Source: CANJXF01 sp043775015
Lineage (GTDB): Bacteria > Verrucomicrobiota > Verrucomicrobiia > Limisphaerales > CANJXF01
Length of the DNA stretch: 64,000 nucleotides
Direction: 5' to 3'
NCBI GenBank assembly: GCA_043775015.1
Contig: JAYVSV010000056.1
Span: 4,579 to 68,578, forward strand
Position 1 is the stretch's first letter. Each line of letters begins with the position of its first letter. Positions 8,114-17,835 of the stretch are shown in pieces. A program made the translations under genes and the position numbers. A model generated the notes under the pieces. It worked only from the letters and a program-made list of their open reading frames with translations. It had not been told where the DNA came from and made no database searches.

Positions 8114-11100
8114 TCACCCGGCTCGGCGGGCTGCCTCCAATTGCCGGTCGAGGCGTTGTGGCGAAACTGGAACGGCCGTGCCGAGTTCCTGTGCGAACAG
8201 GGAAACTTTGTATTCCTCCACCATCCAGCGATAGGCGTCGATCTCGCGGCGCGCTTCGCCCGACGGGGGCGGTTTGGCTTCGATTTGTTTCAGCGCTTCC
8301 ACGTAAGGCGCCAGTTGTCGCAATCGCTCCTGATCCTTGGCCGGGTTCAACGCCGCTCGTTCAGCGCGGATGAGCAGTGCCTTGAGATAACGGGGCAGAT
8401 GCGTGAGTCGTTCATACGGGATGCGTTCCAGAAAGCGTGGCGCAATCAGACGATTCAACTCTTCGGCCAGTGGATCTTTACCACGAGTAATTGGAGCGCC
8501 GATCTGACTGAAGGAAGAAAGTTTCTGGGAGCGCGGCGCGGCTAGGGCTGCCGGAGCGCCAATGCGTTGCTGCACTTGTTGTCGCAATTGCAGAATCGGG
8601 CCGAGGCGATCGATGAATTGTTGCGCGAGGCCCGGCAGAAGCTTCTGCGCGGCGGCCACGGCAATCGCAAAATCTTTTTTTGTCAACGCAGGCAACGGTT
8701 CGGCTGGCAGTAAATATCGCTTCAAATTTTCCAATGAAGTTTCGCGCAACTCGTCGCCGTTGCCGAGCGGCGCATAGAGCGCATCGTAACGGGCCAGCGC
8801 GCGCAGATCCTTTTCCATCCAGGCGAGATCTTTTTGGATGGCGAGTTCCACGAGGCGGCGCACGCCGACCAGACTCGCGTCGCGCGCCAGATCCACGCTG
8901 CGAAATAACCGCAGGTTGACGACACCCTCCGTGAATTCCAAGCCCGGCCACGCATAGAGCGGCAGACTCGGACCTTCGCAAACCGTGATGCGTTCGGTCA
9001 AATCGCCACAGGTCCATTCGGTGAGGCCGAAGCGTTCCCATCGTTGTGCGGCGCGCGTCCAGTCGGCGGATTCGGATTTCGTCGCGGGTTCGATTTTTTT
9101 CTGCTTAAGGCGTTGCTGGAGTTGGGCGAGATCCCGTCCGCTGCCGAGCGACTTGCGGTTGTGATCGTGAATCTCGATGCGCGGGCGCAAGTGTGCGGGC
9201 AAAGCATTCGCAGGCCAGGCGGCAACCGCGACCTCCACACCGTAACGGTGATGAATAAAGCTGGCGAGATCCTGAAGAAACGAATTTCCCGACGGCTGAA
9301 ATTCGCTGACAATCTCGGCAATCTTCGCCGGGAACGGCATCAGCTCTTTGCGGAGCGCCTTCGGCAATGCTCGTAAAAGTTCGCCAATTATTTCCTCACG
9401 CAAGCCCGGCACAGCCCACTCAATCCTTGCGGACGACGCAGATTGCGCCAGGGCGAAAGGCAATTCGATCGTCACGCCGTCGTGTTCTTCGCCGGGTGCA
9501 TACGCGTAAGCAAGTGACACCGGTTGGCCGCCGATCGGCACGGCGTCGGGAAACGCTTCCGCGTCGAACTGCAATGACTTGCCGCTGGTCAGATCCGCTT
9601 CGGAAAGGCAGAGGCGTTCTTGCGCGCCGGGTTCGCGCAACATCCGGTTCAGTTCGTGCAGCGACGAAATATTCTCGACGTGCTTGGCGTAGAACTCGCC
9701 GAGCACTTGATCGAGATCGCCAAGGTCGTAGTTGCGGACGCGCGTGCGCCAATTCTCGATCTTCTCGCGGATGCTGCGGTTGTGCGTGAGGAAGCGATAC
9801 TGTTGCGGCAACTCCAATTTTTCCTCCGCCACCTGGGTCAGAATGCGAACTTCATCGCGGTCGGCATCGGTGTCATCACCTGAGCGGCCACGAGACGGCA
9901 TCAAGTTCTCTTCCACGAGCGCGGAACGAATGAAAATGGCGGTGGCATCCTTCGCGTTGATGTTGCCGTGGGAAACTTTGCGGCGTTGCACTTCCAAGCC
10001 GTGCAGCGTGACGATTTCCTCCACGAGCACGTTGCCGGCGGTCGCGCTCCAGTGCGGATTCTGATGCGTGAGTTTGCAGCAGTGCGGCGCGAGTTGGAAA
10101 ATCCATTGTGGATCAATGCCCGCCAACGTGCGTGCAAAAAGCTGCGACGTCTCGACGATTTCCCCGGCAACGATCCACTGCGGTTGATTTGATTTTGGTT
10201 TAGGAGGCGGCTTGTTGCCTTTGCTGATTTGTTTCCGATGCGGTTCGCCGCGCGAGTAAAGCGCCGAGCCGGGGAACACGGAAACCATCCGGTTGCCCGC
10301 TGCTTTGTAGGTGTTGCGTTCCTCGAAGCGCGCGATGTGGCCGATAAGTCCAGCAAGAATCGAGCGATGAATCGCGTCGTAGGCGGCGTTGCTCTCGTTG
10401 AGCTTGAGTGTGCCGAGATCGCCGAGCGCGTCGTGCAGTTGGGAGTAAACGTCCTGCCACTCGCGCATCCGCAGGTAGGAGAGAAAATGCTGGCGACAAA
10501 ACTTCCGGCGCTGACCTTGCGTGCGCAGGCGATCCCACTCGTCGTGAACGGCGTTCCAGATGTTGAGCAGCGAAAGAAAATCGGATTGCGGATCGGTGAA
10601 CTTCCGATGCGCGGCGGCAGCGGCCTCTTTTTGATCGAGCGGACGTTCGCGCGGATCTTGAATGCTCAGTCCTGCGGCGATGATCAATAGTTCCTGTGTG
10701 GCGTGTTCGTGTTGCGATTGGAGCAGCATTCGTCCGAGCGTGGGATCAATCGGCAGTCGCGCGAGGTCGGCGCCGAGGCGCGTGAGTTCGCGGTGTTCGT
10801 CGAGCGCGCCGAGTTCTTGCAGGAGAGCGTAACCATTTGAGATGGCAGCGGGCGTGGGCGGTTGAACGAACGGAAAAGTTTCGATGTCACCGAGGTGAAA
10901 CGCCTTCATCCGCAAAATCACTTCGGCAAGATTAGCCCGCTGAATTTCCGGTTGCGTGAAGAGCGGGCGCGCGTTGAAGTCCTCCTCTGAAAAGAGCCGG
11001 ATGCAAATGCCCGCCTCGACACGTCCGGCGCGGCCTTTGCGTTGATTGGCGCTGCTCTGCGAAACCGGCTCAACCGGCAGGCGCCGAGTGCGCGTGCGCG

Positions 11101-12244
11101 GATTGTAGCGACTCATGCGCGCGAGACCGGCATCAATGACGTAGCGAATGCCAGGAATGGTCAGCGACGTTTCGGCGATGTTCGTGGCGATGACGATCTT
11201 GCGGCGCGTTGATGGAGCGAAGACCCGTTGTTGATCGCCAGAGCTAAGTCGGCCGAACAACGGAATCACTTCCGCCTCGCCGGAGAAACGACCGTCGAGT
11301 TGGTCACCGGTTTCGCGGATGTCGCGTTCGCCGGGCATGAAGATCAGCACGTCGCCAAAACTGGTTTCGTAAAGGATGCGTTCCGCCGCCGACACCGCTG
11401 CATCCACGAAGCTGACATCACCGCGCTCCTCGGACTCCAAGTCGAGCGGTTGGTATTGCACATCGACTGGATACAGCCGTCCGGAAACTTCGATGATTGG
11501 GGCGTTGCCGAAATGTCGGGAGAACATCTCGGTGTCAATCGTCGCCGAGGTGATGATCAGTTTCAGATCGAGACGACGCGCGAGCAGGCCCTTCAAGTGA
11601 CCGAGCAGAAAATCAATATTCAAACTGCGTTCGTGCGCTTCATCAATGATGATCGCGTTGTATTCCGAGAGATCCGGGTCACCTTGCGTTTCCGCCAGCA
11701 GAATGCCGTCCGTCATCAGCTTGATGTAGGTTTGCGCACTGGAGCGATCGTCGAACCGGATTTTGCAGCCGACTTCGCGACCCCACGTGACGTTCAACTC
11801 TTCCGCGATGCGTCGCGAGATGGAGAGCGCCGCCACCCGACGCGGTTGCGTGCAGCCGATCTTTGCTTCAAGGCCCAAGCCCGCTTCGAGGCACATCTTG
11901 GGAATTTGTGTCGTCTTGCCCGAACCCGTTTCGCCCGCGATGACGACGACTTGATGCGCTCGGATGGCCGCAACAATTTCAGCTTTCCGCGTCGTGATTG
12001 GCAGGTCCGGAGGATAACTCACACGCGGAACGTTGAGCCGGCGTTCTTCGCACAAAGCGATGGACGCGCGGACTTGTTGAAGCAACCGATCCAACAAGGC
12101 GTCGCGCTGATCGGCGTGATGTTGATCGCGCAAGACACGCGCGACGCGACGCCCGAGCCGGACCCAATCCGGCAAGAGACATTGCGGTAATAATTTTTTC
12201 AGTTCTTCAATCCGGGCATCAGCCATGCAATAGCCTTGAACCAT
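8114..12244 (-). CDS. hrpA: ATP-dependent RNA helicase HrpA (DEAH box)
   Basis: 1376 residues, slightly longer than the roughly 1300 of E. coli HrpA. Walker A GETGSGKTTQIPKM is near residue 100, then IIDEAHERSLN (DEAH box), SATID (motif III) and the C-terminal RecA-like domain ending QRKGRAGRVEAGICIRLF (motif VI). HA2 and OB-fold regions follow. The long C-terminal part holds DUF3418-type sequence typical of bacterial HrpA (PLYAWPGLEFTEGVVNLRLF; YRWMVEEYKVSLFAQELGT). HrpA helps resolve stalled or collided ribosomes and processes some mRNAs. The start is ATG 12244, with a second in-frame ATG at 12226. It lies 113 bp upstream of the tRNA on the same strand. No frameshift is seen. Confidence 0.95.
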   Translation of the reverse strand: MVQGYCMADARIEELKKLLPQCLLPDWVRLGRRVARVLRDQHHADQRDALLDRLLQQVRASIALCEERRLNVPRVSYPPDLPITTRKAEIVAAIRAHQVVVIAGETGSGKTTQIPKMCLEAGLGLEAKIGCTQPRRVAALSISRRIAEELNVTWGREVGCKIRFDDRSSAQTYIKLMTDGILLAETQGDPDLSEYNAIIIDEAHERSLNIDFLLGHLKGLLARRLDLKLIITSATIDTEMFSRHFGNAPIIEVSGRLYPVDVQYQPLDLESEERGDVSFVDAAVSAAERILYETSFGDVLIFMPGERDIRETGDQLDGRFSGEAEVIPLFGRLSSGDQQRVFAPSTRRKIVIATNIAETSLTIPGIRYVIDAGLARMSRYNPRTRTRRLPVEPVSQSSANQRKGRAGRVEAGICIRLFSEEDFNARPLFTQPEIQRANLAEVILRMKAFHLGDIETFPFVQPPTPAAISNGYALLQELGALDEHRELTRLGADLARLPIDPTLGRMLLQSQHEHATQELLIIAAGLSIQDPRERPLDQKEAAAAAHRKFTDPQSDFLSLLNIWNAVHDEWDRLRTQGQRRKFCRQHFLSYLRMREWQDVYSQLHDALGDLGTLKLNESNAAYDAIHRSILAGLIGHIARFEERNTYKAAGNRMVSVFPGSALYSRGEPHRKQISKGNKPPPKPKSNQPQWIVAGEIVETSQLFARTLAGIDPQWIFQLAPHCCKLTHQNPHWSATAGNVLVEEIVTLHGLEVQRRKVSHGNINAKDATAIFIRSALVEENLMPSRGRSGDDTDADRDEVRILTQVAEEKLELPQQYRFLTHNRSIREKIENWRTRVRNYDLGDLDQVLGEFYAKHVENISSLHELNRMLREPGAQERLCLSEADLTSGKSLQFDAEAFPDAVPIGGQPVSLAYAYAPGEEHDGVTIELPFALAQSASSARIEWAVPGLREEIIGELLRALPKALRKELMPFPAKIAEIVSEFQPSGNSFLQDLASFIHHRYGVEVAVAAWPANALPAHLRPRIEIHDHNRKSLGSGRDLAQLQQRLKQKKIEPATKSESADWTRAAQRWERFGLTEWTCGDLTERITVCEGPSLPLYAWPGLEFTEGVVNLRLFRSVDLARDASLVGVRRLVELAIQKDLAWMEKDLRALARYDALYAPLGNGDELRETSLENLKRYLLPAEPLPALTKKDFAIAVAAAQKLLPGLAQQFIDRLGPILQLRQQVQQRIGAPAALAAPRSQKLSSFSQIGAPITRGKDPLAEELNRLIAPRFLERIPYERLTHLPRYLKALLIRAERAALNPAKDQERLRQLAPYVEALKQIEAKPPPSGEARREIDAYRWMVEEYKVSLFAQELGTAVPVSPQRLDRQLEAARRAG

Positions 12245-12489
12245 AGCGAAGCTGGACAGCAGTGGAAAGCGCCAGAACGGATTTCATTCCAAGAAATGCC
12301 AACAAAGTATTTAACGCAGTTTAAACAACGCAGTCGTCGGATTCTAGGGCGATTGCCGGAAGTAATTGCCGAAAAAGCTCGCAGGCAGCGACGACGGCAA
12401 ATGGATTTTTGAAAGCATCTTCGCCGCGCTTTGAAATAAAACCGTGGCTGCTGTTGGGTGAAGAAAATGAAACCGACTTCGCCGGTTGC

Positions 12490-12682
12490 CTGAAGCGCCG
12501 TAGGCGCGAGATCTTTGTCGCCACCCAGCGCCCAGATTTTCCAGCTCCGTCAGGAGCGACATCTTCCGGTCTTGGCAGACGGCCATCAATGCCGCCCCTG
12601 ACGGGGCTTTATCATTTTGCGGGTGACATTCTACAACTATGCCACGTCTGACGGCGCTCGTTACGGAGTGCCACCGATTGAA
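12490..12682. repeat. Cluster of REP-like palindromes
   Basis: Four related short palindromes: GAAGCGCCGTAGGCGCGA near 12492, AGCTCCGTCAGGAGCGAC near 12543, the inverted form CCGCCCCTGACGGGGCTTTA near 12592, and GGCGCTCGTTACGGAGTGCC near 12653. The common pattern is a G/C-rich inverted repeat around CCGTcAGG or CCGTAgG. The two central copies face each other, a BIME-like layout. These resemble REP sequences mobilised by IS200-like REP-associated transposases; one such gene is at 50037, but its own flanking REPs differ in sequence. Confidence 0.65.
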
Positions 12683-12812
12683 CCGCATGCCACGCGGAAT
12701 ACGCGAACAATTTCAGAACCCAATTTCTCTTTCGCGTATTCGGCCTATTTCGCGGTTGAAATCTTTTTCCAATCATAAATCCCCTCCGACATTTTCAATT
12801 CGTGTTCGCGAC

Positions 12813-12848
12813 CTCCCTCACCGGTTTCGCTACTTGGGGTGAGGGGAG
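12813..12848. repeat. Hairpin CTCCCTCACC / GGTGAGGGGAG
   Basis: Short inverted repeat with a 15-base loop, about 120 bp before the chosen helicase start. It shares its CTCACC/GGTGAG arms with the ends of the larger element found inside the same helicase gene at about 14570-14690. Confidence 0.5.
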
Positions 12849-12969
12849 TTTTCGATTTCATGGAATCGTTATTGAATGTCGGACGTTCATACTTCGTGTC
12901 TCTGCGGTTGAATCTTCCACCAATCACCAGATCTGCCGCGCGCTCGACTTTGTTTTCTCCCGTTGCATC

Positions 12970-15735
12970 ATGGTGCGCGAAAACCTGATGACACTTTATG
13001 ACTTGATTCCGAAGGGCGAGCGGGCGAGCAACGATCTGTTGCTGGGGAAATTTCTGGAATACGTCGAGGCCCGAAAGCTCCAACTCTATCCTGCGCAGGA
13101 ATCGGCCATTCTCGAATTGTTCGAGGAGAAAAACGTCATCCTGAACACGCCGACCGGCTCGGGCAAATCGCTGGTGGCGACGGCGCTGCATTTCAAGGCG
13201 CTCGCGCAGGGACAGCGTTCGATTTACACCTGCCCGATCAAGGCGTTGGTGAATGAAAAATTCATGGCGCTCTGTCGCGAGTTTGGCCCGGACAACGTCG
13301 GCCTCAGCACCGGCGACGCGTCGGTCAATCGCGATGCGCCGATCCTTTGTTGCACAGCGGAAATCCTCGCCAACATCGCCTTGCGCGAAGGTCCGAAGGC
13401 CAATGTGCGCGACGTGGTGATGGATGAGTTTCATTACTACTCCGATCGCGAGCGCGGCACGGCCTGGCAGGTTCCGCTGCTCACGTTGCCGCAAACGCGG
13501 TTCCTGCTGATGTCCGCCACGCTCGGCGACACGACTTTCTTCGAGGAAGAACTCACGAAGCTCAATGGACGAGCAACGGTTGCTGTTTCGTCCACCACGC
13601 GTCCGGTTCCGCTCGAGCATGCCTACTCCGAACTGCCGCTCGCCAAGACATTGGAAAGCCTCGCCGCCGAGGGGAAAACTCCGGTGTATGTTGTTCACTT
13701 CACGCAATTGGATGCCTCGCAAAGCGCGCAGGATTTCACCAGCGTCAATGTTGCGACGCGCGAGGAAAAAGCGGCCATTGCCACTGCCATCCAGGATTTT
13801 AAATTCAACAGCCCTTACGGTCCCGATCTCAAGAAATGGTTGCGGCACGGCATCGGTTTGCATCACGCCGGACTGCTGCCGAAATATCGCGTGCTGGTCG
13901 AACAACTCGCGCAACAAGGATTGCTCAAAATCATTTGCGGAACCGACACGCTCGGCGTCGGCATCAATGTGCCGATTCGCACCGTGCTCTTCACGCGGCT
14001 TTGTAAATATGACGGGCAGAAAACCGGCATTCTGAGCGCGCGCGATTTTCATCAGATTGCCGGACGCGCGGGGCGAAAGGGATTCGATGATCGCGGTTGG
14101 GTCGTGGCGCAGGCGCCGGAGCACATGATCGAGAATTTGAAGCTCGCGGAAAAATCCGCGCGTGATGGCAAGAAGACGGTGAAACGGCAGCCGCCGGAAA
14201 AGAATTTCGTCAATTGGGACAAGCAAACCTACATCCGCCTGATCTCCGCGCCGCCCGAGCGGTTGAGTTCGCGCTTCCAGGTTTCGCACGGGATGTTGTT
14301 GAACGTGCTCAGTCGAAAAAGCGACGGTTGTCACGCCATGCAACAATTGATTTCGAGCAGTCACGAATCGCCGAAAGCGAAAAAGGCCCACGTGAAACGC
14401 GCGTGGCAATTATTCCGCTCGCTGGTGGATCGCAAAATCGTGGAGTTCATCAATCCACGTAGCAGCCGACGTGAGGAGGCTCAAACTTCCAATGCGGAAT
14501 GCGGAGTGCAGAGTGTGGAATCAAGTGAGGGCATGGCCCGCACTTACCTCAACCCTCACCCCCAGGAGAGGGAACTGCGATGCGACGCTGCCGGATTGTC
14601 GTGGACTTCAGAACCTGCCCCAGCGCGGGAACGGATTCTCCCTAGGGGAGAGGGTAGGGGTGAGGGCGGGCAAAAAGTTCGCGTCAACGTGGAATTGCAG
14701 GACGATTTTTCGATGGACCAGGCGTTGTCGTTGTATCTGCTCGACACCGTCCCGCTGCTCGATCCGCAAGCGCCCGATTACGCGCTCGACCTGATTACGC
14801 TGGTCGAATCGATCATCGAAGATCCCGACATTATTCTCCGCAAGCAACTCGACCGCGTGAAGGACCAGAAAATGGCGGAGATGAAAATGGAAGGAGTCGA
14901 TTACGACAAGCGGATGGAAGAATTGGAGAAGCTCGAATATCCGAAGCCGAAGCGCGAATTTATTTACGCGACATTCAACGCGTTTGCCGACCGGCATCCT
15001 TGGGTGGGTCAGGAAAATATTCGCCCGAAATCCATCGCGCGCGAAATGTTCGAGCAATTCCGTTCGTTTGCGGATTACATCAAGGATTACGAATTGCAGC
15101 GCGCAGAAGGATTGCTCCTGCGCCACCTCTCGCGCGTCCACAAGGTTCTGACGCAAACCGTTCCCGACGCGGCGAAGAACGATGCCGTGCGCGAAATGGA
15201 AATCTATCTCGACACCATGATTCGCCAGGTTGATTCGAGCTTGATTGATGAATGGGAAAAAATGCGCGACCCGAACTATCAGCCGCTCGCCGAAAAACCG
15301 GAGGTGCGTCCACCGGGAGCGGAGGAAGCCGATAAAGACATCACGCGTGACACGAAAAACTTCACCGCGACCCTTCGCAATCGCATTTTCATGTTCCTGC
15401 GCGGGTTGGTCATTGGCGATTTCGAGCAGACCCTGGCCACTCTTGATTCACCCGAACAACCCGAGGGGGAAACGTGGACGGCGGAACGATTGCGCGTGGC
15501 GACCGATTCCTATTACGCAGAGCACGAATATATTTGTCTCGATCCCAACGCGCGGAATGTCCGGCATACCTACGTCACGCCATCCGAGGACAAACGCAGT
15601 TGGCGCGTTCAACAGATGCTCGTTGATCCCGAGGAACAGAACGATTGGGTGGCGGAGTTCGAAGTGGATTTGGCGCAATCACGGCTCGCTGGAAAACCTT
15701 TTCTCCGTTTGCGCAAACTCGGCAAACTCGCTTGA
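12970..15735 (+). CDS. Ski2/Mtr4-like DEAD/DEAH-box RNA helicase (DUF3516-type)
   Basis: About 921 residues. Helicase core: ILNTPTGSGKSLVATAL (Walker A), CPIKALVNEKF (Ia), VVMDEFHYYSDRERG (motif II, DEFH), LLMSATLGD (III), GIGLHHAGLLPKYR, CGTDTLGVGINVPIRTVLF and QIAGRAGRKGFDDRG (VI). The C-terminal part has a long helical region and ends in a domain like the DUF3516 found in actinobacterial Ski2-like helicases. The role is probably RNA unwinding or turnover. Starts at ATG 12970 or 12988 are both possible; the frame is open further upstream without homologous sequence. At about residues 496-573 there is a repeat-derived in-frame insert (NPRSSRREEAQTSNAE to ILPRGEGRGEGG) that looks foreign to the family. 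Confidence 0.85.
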   Translation: MVRENLMTLYDLIPKGERASNDLLLGKFLEYVEARKLQLYPAQESAILELFEEKNVILNTPTGSGKSLVATALHFKALAQGQRSIYTCPIKALVNEKFMALCREFGPDNVGLSTGDASVNRDAPILCCTAEILANIALREGPKANVRDVVMDEFHYYSDRERGTAWQVPLLTLPQTRFLLMSATLGDTTFFEEELTKLNGRATVAVSSTTRPVPLEHAYSELPLAKTLESLAAEGKTPVYVVHFTQLDASQSAQDFTSVNVATREEKAAIATAIQDFKFNSPYGPDLKKWLRHGIGLHHAGLLPKYRVLVEQLAQQGLLKIICGTDTLGVGINVPIRTVLFTRLCKYDGQKTGILSARDFHQIAGRAGRKGFDDRGWVVAQAPEHMIENLKLAEKSARDGKKTVKRQPPEKNFVNWDKQTYIRLISAPPERLSSRFQVSHGMLLNVLSRKSDGCHAMQQLISSSHESPKAKKAHVKRAWQLFRSLVDRKIVEFINPRSSRREEAQTSNAECGVQSVESSEGMARTYLNPHPQERELRCDAAGLSWTSEPAPARERILPRGEGRGEGGQKVRVNVELQDDFSMDQALSLYLLDTVPLLDPQAPDYALDLITLVESIIEDPDIILRKQLDRVKDQKMAEMKMEGVDYDKRMEELEKLEYPKPKREFIYATFNAFADRHPWVGQENIRPKSIAREMFEQFRSFADYIKDYELQRAEGLLLRHLSRVHKVLTQTVPDAAKNDAVREMEIYLDTMIRQVDSSLIDEWEKMRDPNYQPLAEKPEVRPPGAEEADKDITRDTKNFTATLRNRIFMFLRGLVIGDFEQTLATLDSPEQPEGETWTAERLRVATDSYYAEHEYICLDPNARNVRHTYVTPSEDKRSWRVQQMLVDPEEQNDWVAEFEVDLAQSRLAGKPFLRLRKLGKLA
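14455..14690. repeat. Composite repeat inserted in frame in the helicase gene
   Basis: Three parts: a short palindrome ACGTAGCAGCCGACGT; a 7-bp-periodic array (GCGGAAT, GCGGAGT, GCAGAGT, GTGGAAT); then an element with inverted ends, CCTCAACCCTCACCCCCAGG on the left and CCTAGGGGAGAGGGTAGGGG followed by TGAGGGCGGG on the right. The whole stretch has no stop in the helicase frame and is translated as an Arg/Glu/Pro/Gly-rich segment unlike helicase sequence. Confidence 0.75.
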
Positions 15736-15756
15736 GCCGCAGGTTGGTGGCAGAAA

Positions 15757-16413
15757 TCAGGAACGCATTTTCGCCCGCGCAGTTTTCACCCCGACAACAA
15801 ACTCCGCTGCTTTTTCGCTCAGCCCTTTCCAATCCCGGTTCTGCAAAAACGTTTTGCTGACGAGGCTGCTTCCGGCGGAAATCGCGACACAACCGGCTTG
15901 AATAAAGTCGCCGCAATTTTCAGCGGTCACTCCGCCGCTCGGCACAATTTTCAACTGCGGCAATGGCGCGCGCAGCGATTTGATGTAGCTCGCGCCCAAA
16001 CCGTCGGCGGGAAAAATTTTAATAAAATCGCTGCCCGCTTCCCAGGCGGTGAACGCCTCGGTCGGAGTGTAGGCTCCGCTGAAAATCGGTTTCTCTTTTT
16101 GCAAACAGGTTGCCACCACATCGAGACGCACGATGGGCGTGGCCACATATTCCGCTCCGGCTTCCAGGGCGCGAAGAGCGGTGGCGGAATCCAAAACCGT
16201 TCCAACACCGAGCAAAACTTTGTCGCCAAATCGTTTGGCCGTGGCGCGAATCACCTCGATGGCATTGGGGGTGGTCATGGTGACTTCGATGGCGCTGACG
16301 CCGCCGTCGATCAAGGCTGCGGTTGCATCCAAGAGTTGCTCGGAGCTGTCGGCGCGGATGACGGCGATCACTCCCGGTTCGAGCAGGCGCGCGATGATTT
16401 CATTTTTTGTCAT
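15757..16413 (-). CDS. eda: 2-keto-3-deoxy-6-phosphogluconate (KDPG) aldolase
   Basis: 218 residues from ATG 16413. The Schiff-base lysine is K132 in FIKIFPADGLGASYIKSL. The general-base region AIEVTMTTP (E43) and the phosphate-binding PSGGVTAENCGDFI are present, as is GVGTVLDSATA. It splits KDPG into pyruvate and glyceraldehyde-3-phosphate, the last step of uronate or Entner-Doudoroff breakdown. It is third in a minus-strand run after an SDR and a GH88 enzyme, 35 bp downstream of GH88. The kinase that would make KDPG (kdgK) is not in the window. Confidence 0.93.
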   Translation of the reverse strand: MTKNEIIARLLEPGVIAVIRADSSEQLLDATAALIDGGVSAIEVTMTTPNAIEVIRATAKRFGDKVLLGVGTVLDSATALRALEAGAEYVATPIVRLDVVATCLQKEKPIFSGAYTPTEAFTAWEAGSDFIKIFPADGLGASYIKSLRAPLPQLKIVPSGGVTAENCGDFIQAGCVAISAGSSLVSKTFLQNRDWKGLSEKAAEFVVGVKTARAKMRS

Positions 16414-16448
16414 GGAATTTAGTTCGAGAAAATTTGCGGCAAATAAAA

Positions 16449-17831
16449 TTACGAGCGCAGGAAAAATTCGTAATACGGTTGGCCGGTTGCTTCGCGCAAA
16501 ATGATCAGCGCCAATTCCCGCGCATGATAATCGCCCCACATCGATGATTCGCCGCACGGAACCTTGCGTCCTTTCGGAATGTAATCCCAGCCGTTCGGCC
16601 GATGATAAACCGAATGCAGCAACAAACCTTCATGCTTCGAATTCGTCGAAAGATAGGGCTCCGCAAAAAGATGTTTCGCGACGGTTAAACCCGCAGTGCG
16701 ATAACGATTTCCAGGCGCATGGCGCTTCGTTGCTTTTAAATAATTACCGAAGCGGATCAAGCCTTGCGCGGCGATCGCAGCGGCGGAACTGTCCACGGGT
16801 TCATGGTCGTTGAACGGGTCAGCCGGGCGGGCGCGGTAATCGCCCATTTTGCTCAAGCCGGGCGCGCCGGTGTCCCAATATGGAATGCCATCGGTCGGCG
16901 TTTCGTTGAGCCAAAAGTCAGAAACCGCAAACGCAATTTCTTCGAAGCGGCGGACCACTTTTGCTTTGCCGCCACTCGCCAGAAATTCCTTCTCGTTGAG
17001 CGTTGCGAACAATTCCAATTGTTCTGCGTAGCCGCACAAAATCCAGGCCTGACCGCGCGTCCAGGTGGAAAAGGGCGAGTAACCCTGCTGCGTGCTGGCG
17101 CAACGGAAGCTGCCGTCGTTCAGATTGAAAATGGATTCGTGCGCGACTCGTCCGCGAACGTCGTAAAGGTCGCGGCCTTTTCCGAAAAAAATATTGTAAC
17201 GCGCCGTCGTTTCCGCGTGTTGCAGCAGGCGATGCAGCAAATTGATTTTGGCATCCTGCTCGCCCATGAGGCGATGGCCAAGCTGATGACTCACCGCGAG
17301 CGCGCGCAAGGAACGAATCGTGTCGCTGAACAACGAATGCGGTCCGTTGAAGGAATAAATGTAGCCGAGTTCAGGCGTGATTTGAGTCCAGCGCGCAGCC
17401 TGCACCGCGCCGGATAATTTCAGGGCAAGTTCGTAAAAGTTTTTCTGCCAAGCATCCGCAGCAATGCGGCCTTCGCGCATGAGGCGTAATAAATTTCCGT
17501 AGGTGCTGACGTTGTTGAAACCGTGATCGTGCACACCAATGTGGCTGACGTGCGACGCCATTTCGTTGCGCGTCGCTTCGCGGGCTTGCTCCAGAAATTC
17601 CGTGTCGCCCGTGGCGTCGAACTGAAGAAGGGAGGAGCCAAACTGGAAACCTTGCGTCCACTCGGTCCAGCCGCGCGCGGTGTATTTTCCTTTGACCGTG
17701 AAAACCGGCGCACCGGAACCGGGAGCGCGCCGCGCGTCGAGACTTCGTATTTTCAAGGCCGAAAGCGCGAAGAGTTTTTCCGTGGCGGGCAGCAAAATTT
17801 TCGCGGTGAGTGTGGAATCAATTTTCAACAT
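16449..17831 (-). CDS. GH88 unsaturated glucuronyl/rhamnogalacturonyl hydrolase-like
   Basis: About 460 residues from ATG 17831. The (alpha/alpha)6-barrel family GH88 hydrates the double bond of 4,5-unsaturated uronic acids left by polysaccharide lyases. Seen here: HIGVHDHGFNNVSTYGN (the family's first catalytic Asp lies in this HDxGF stretch), FSTWTRGQAWILCGYAEQ, PYWDTGAPG, EPVDSSAAAIAAQGLIRFG and SSMWGDYHARELAL near the end. No signal peptide, so it acts in the cytoplasm on imported oligosaccharides. It starts 4 bp after the SDR gene and precedes eda, so it probably feeds unsaturated uronate into the KDG/KDPG route. Pectin, ulvan or glycosaminoglycan could be the source. Confidence 0.88.
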   Translation of the reverse strand: MLKIDSTLTAKILLPATEKLFALSALKIRSLDARRAPGSGAPVFTVKGKYTARGWTEWTQGFQFGSSLLQFDATGDTEFLEQAREATRNEMASHVSHIGVHDHGFNNVSTYGNLLRLMREGRIAADAWQKNFYELALKLSGAVQAARWTQITPELGYIYSFNGPHSLFSDTIRSLRALAVSHQLGHRLMGEQDAKINLLHRLLQHAETTARYNIFFGKGRDLYDVRGRVAHESIFNLNDGSFRCASTQQGYSPFSTWTRGQAWILCGYAEQLELFATLNEKEFLASGGKAKVVRRFEEIAFAVSDFWLNETPTDGIPYWDTGAPGLSKMGDYRARPADPFNDHEPVDSSAAAIAAQGLIRFGNYLKATKRHAPGNRYRTAGLTVAKHLFAEPYLSTNSKHEGLLLHSVYHRPNGWDYIPKGRKVPCGESSMWGDYHARELALIILREATGQPYYEFFLRS

Positions 17832-17835
17832 AAAA

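Larger units (their letters stand above)
12245..12969. other. 725-bp gap between divergent helicase genes, REP-rich
   Basis: No coding region is convincing here. The DNA holds several REP-like palindromes (listed separately), a short hairpin close to the helicase start, and presumably the promoters of hrpA and the Ski2-like helicase. Reading frames across it are short or cut the palindromes. Confidence 0.6.

Noticed and set aside
12490..12682. Possible CRISPR array
   Set aside because: The repeated units are palindromic REPs with uneven spacing and differing sequence, without equal-length spacers or cas genes.
12745..14409. A 554-residue open frame on the minus strand opposite the Ski2-like helicase
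   Set aside because: It is antisense to clear helicase motifs, has the Arg/Gly/Phe-rich look of a shadow frame, and shows no family features.
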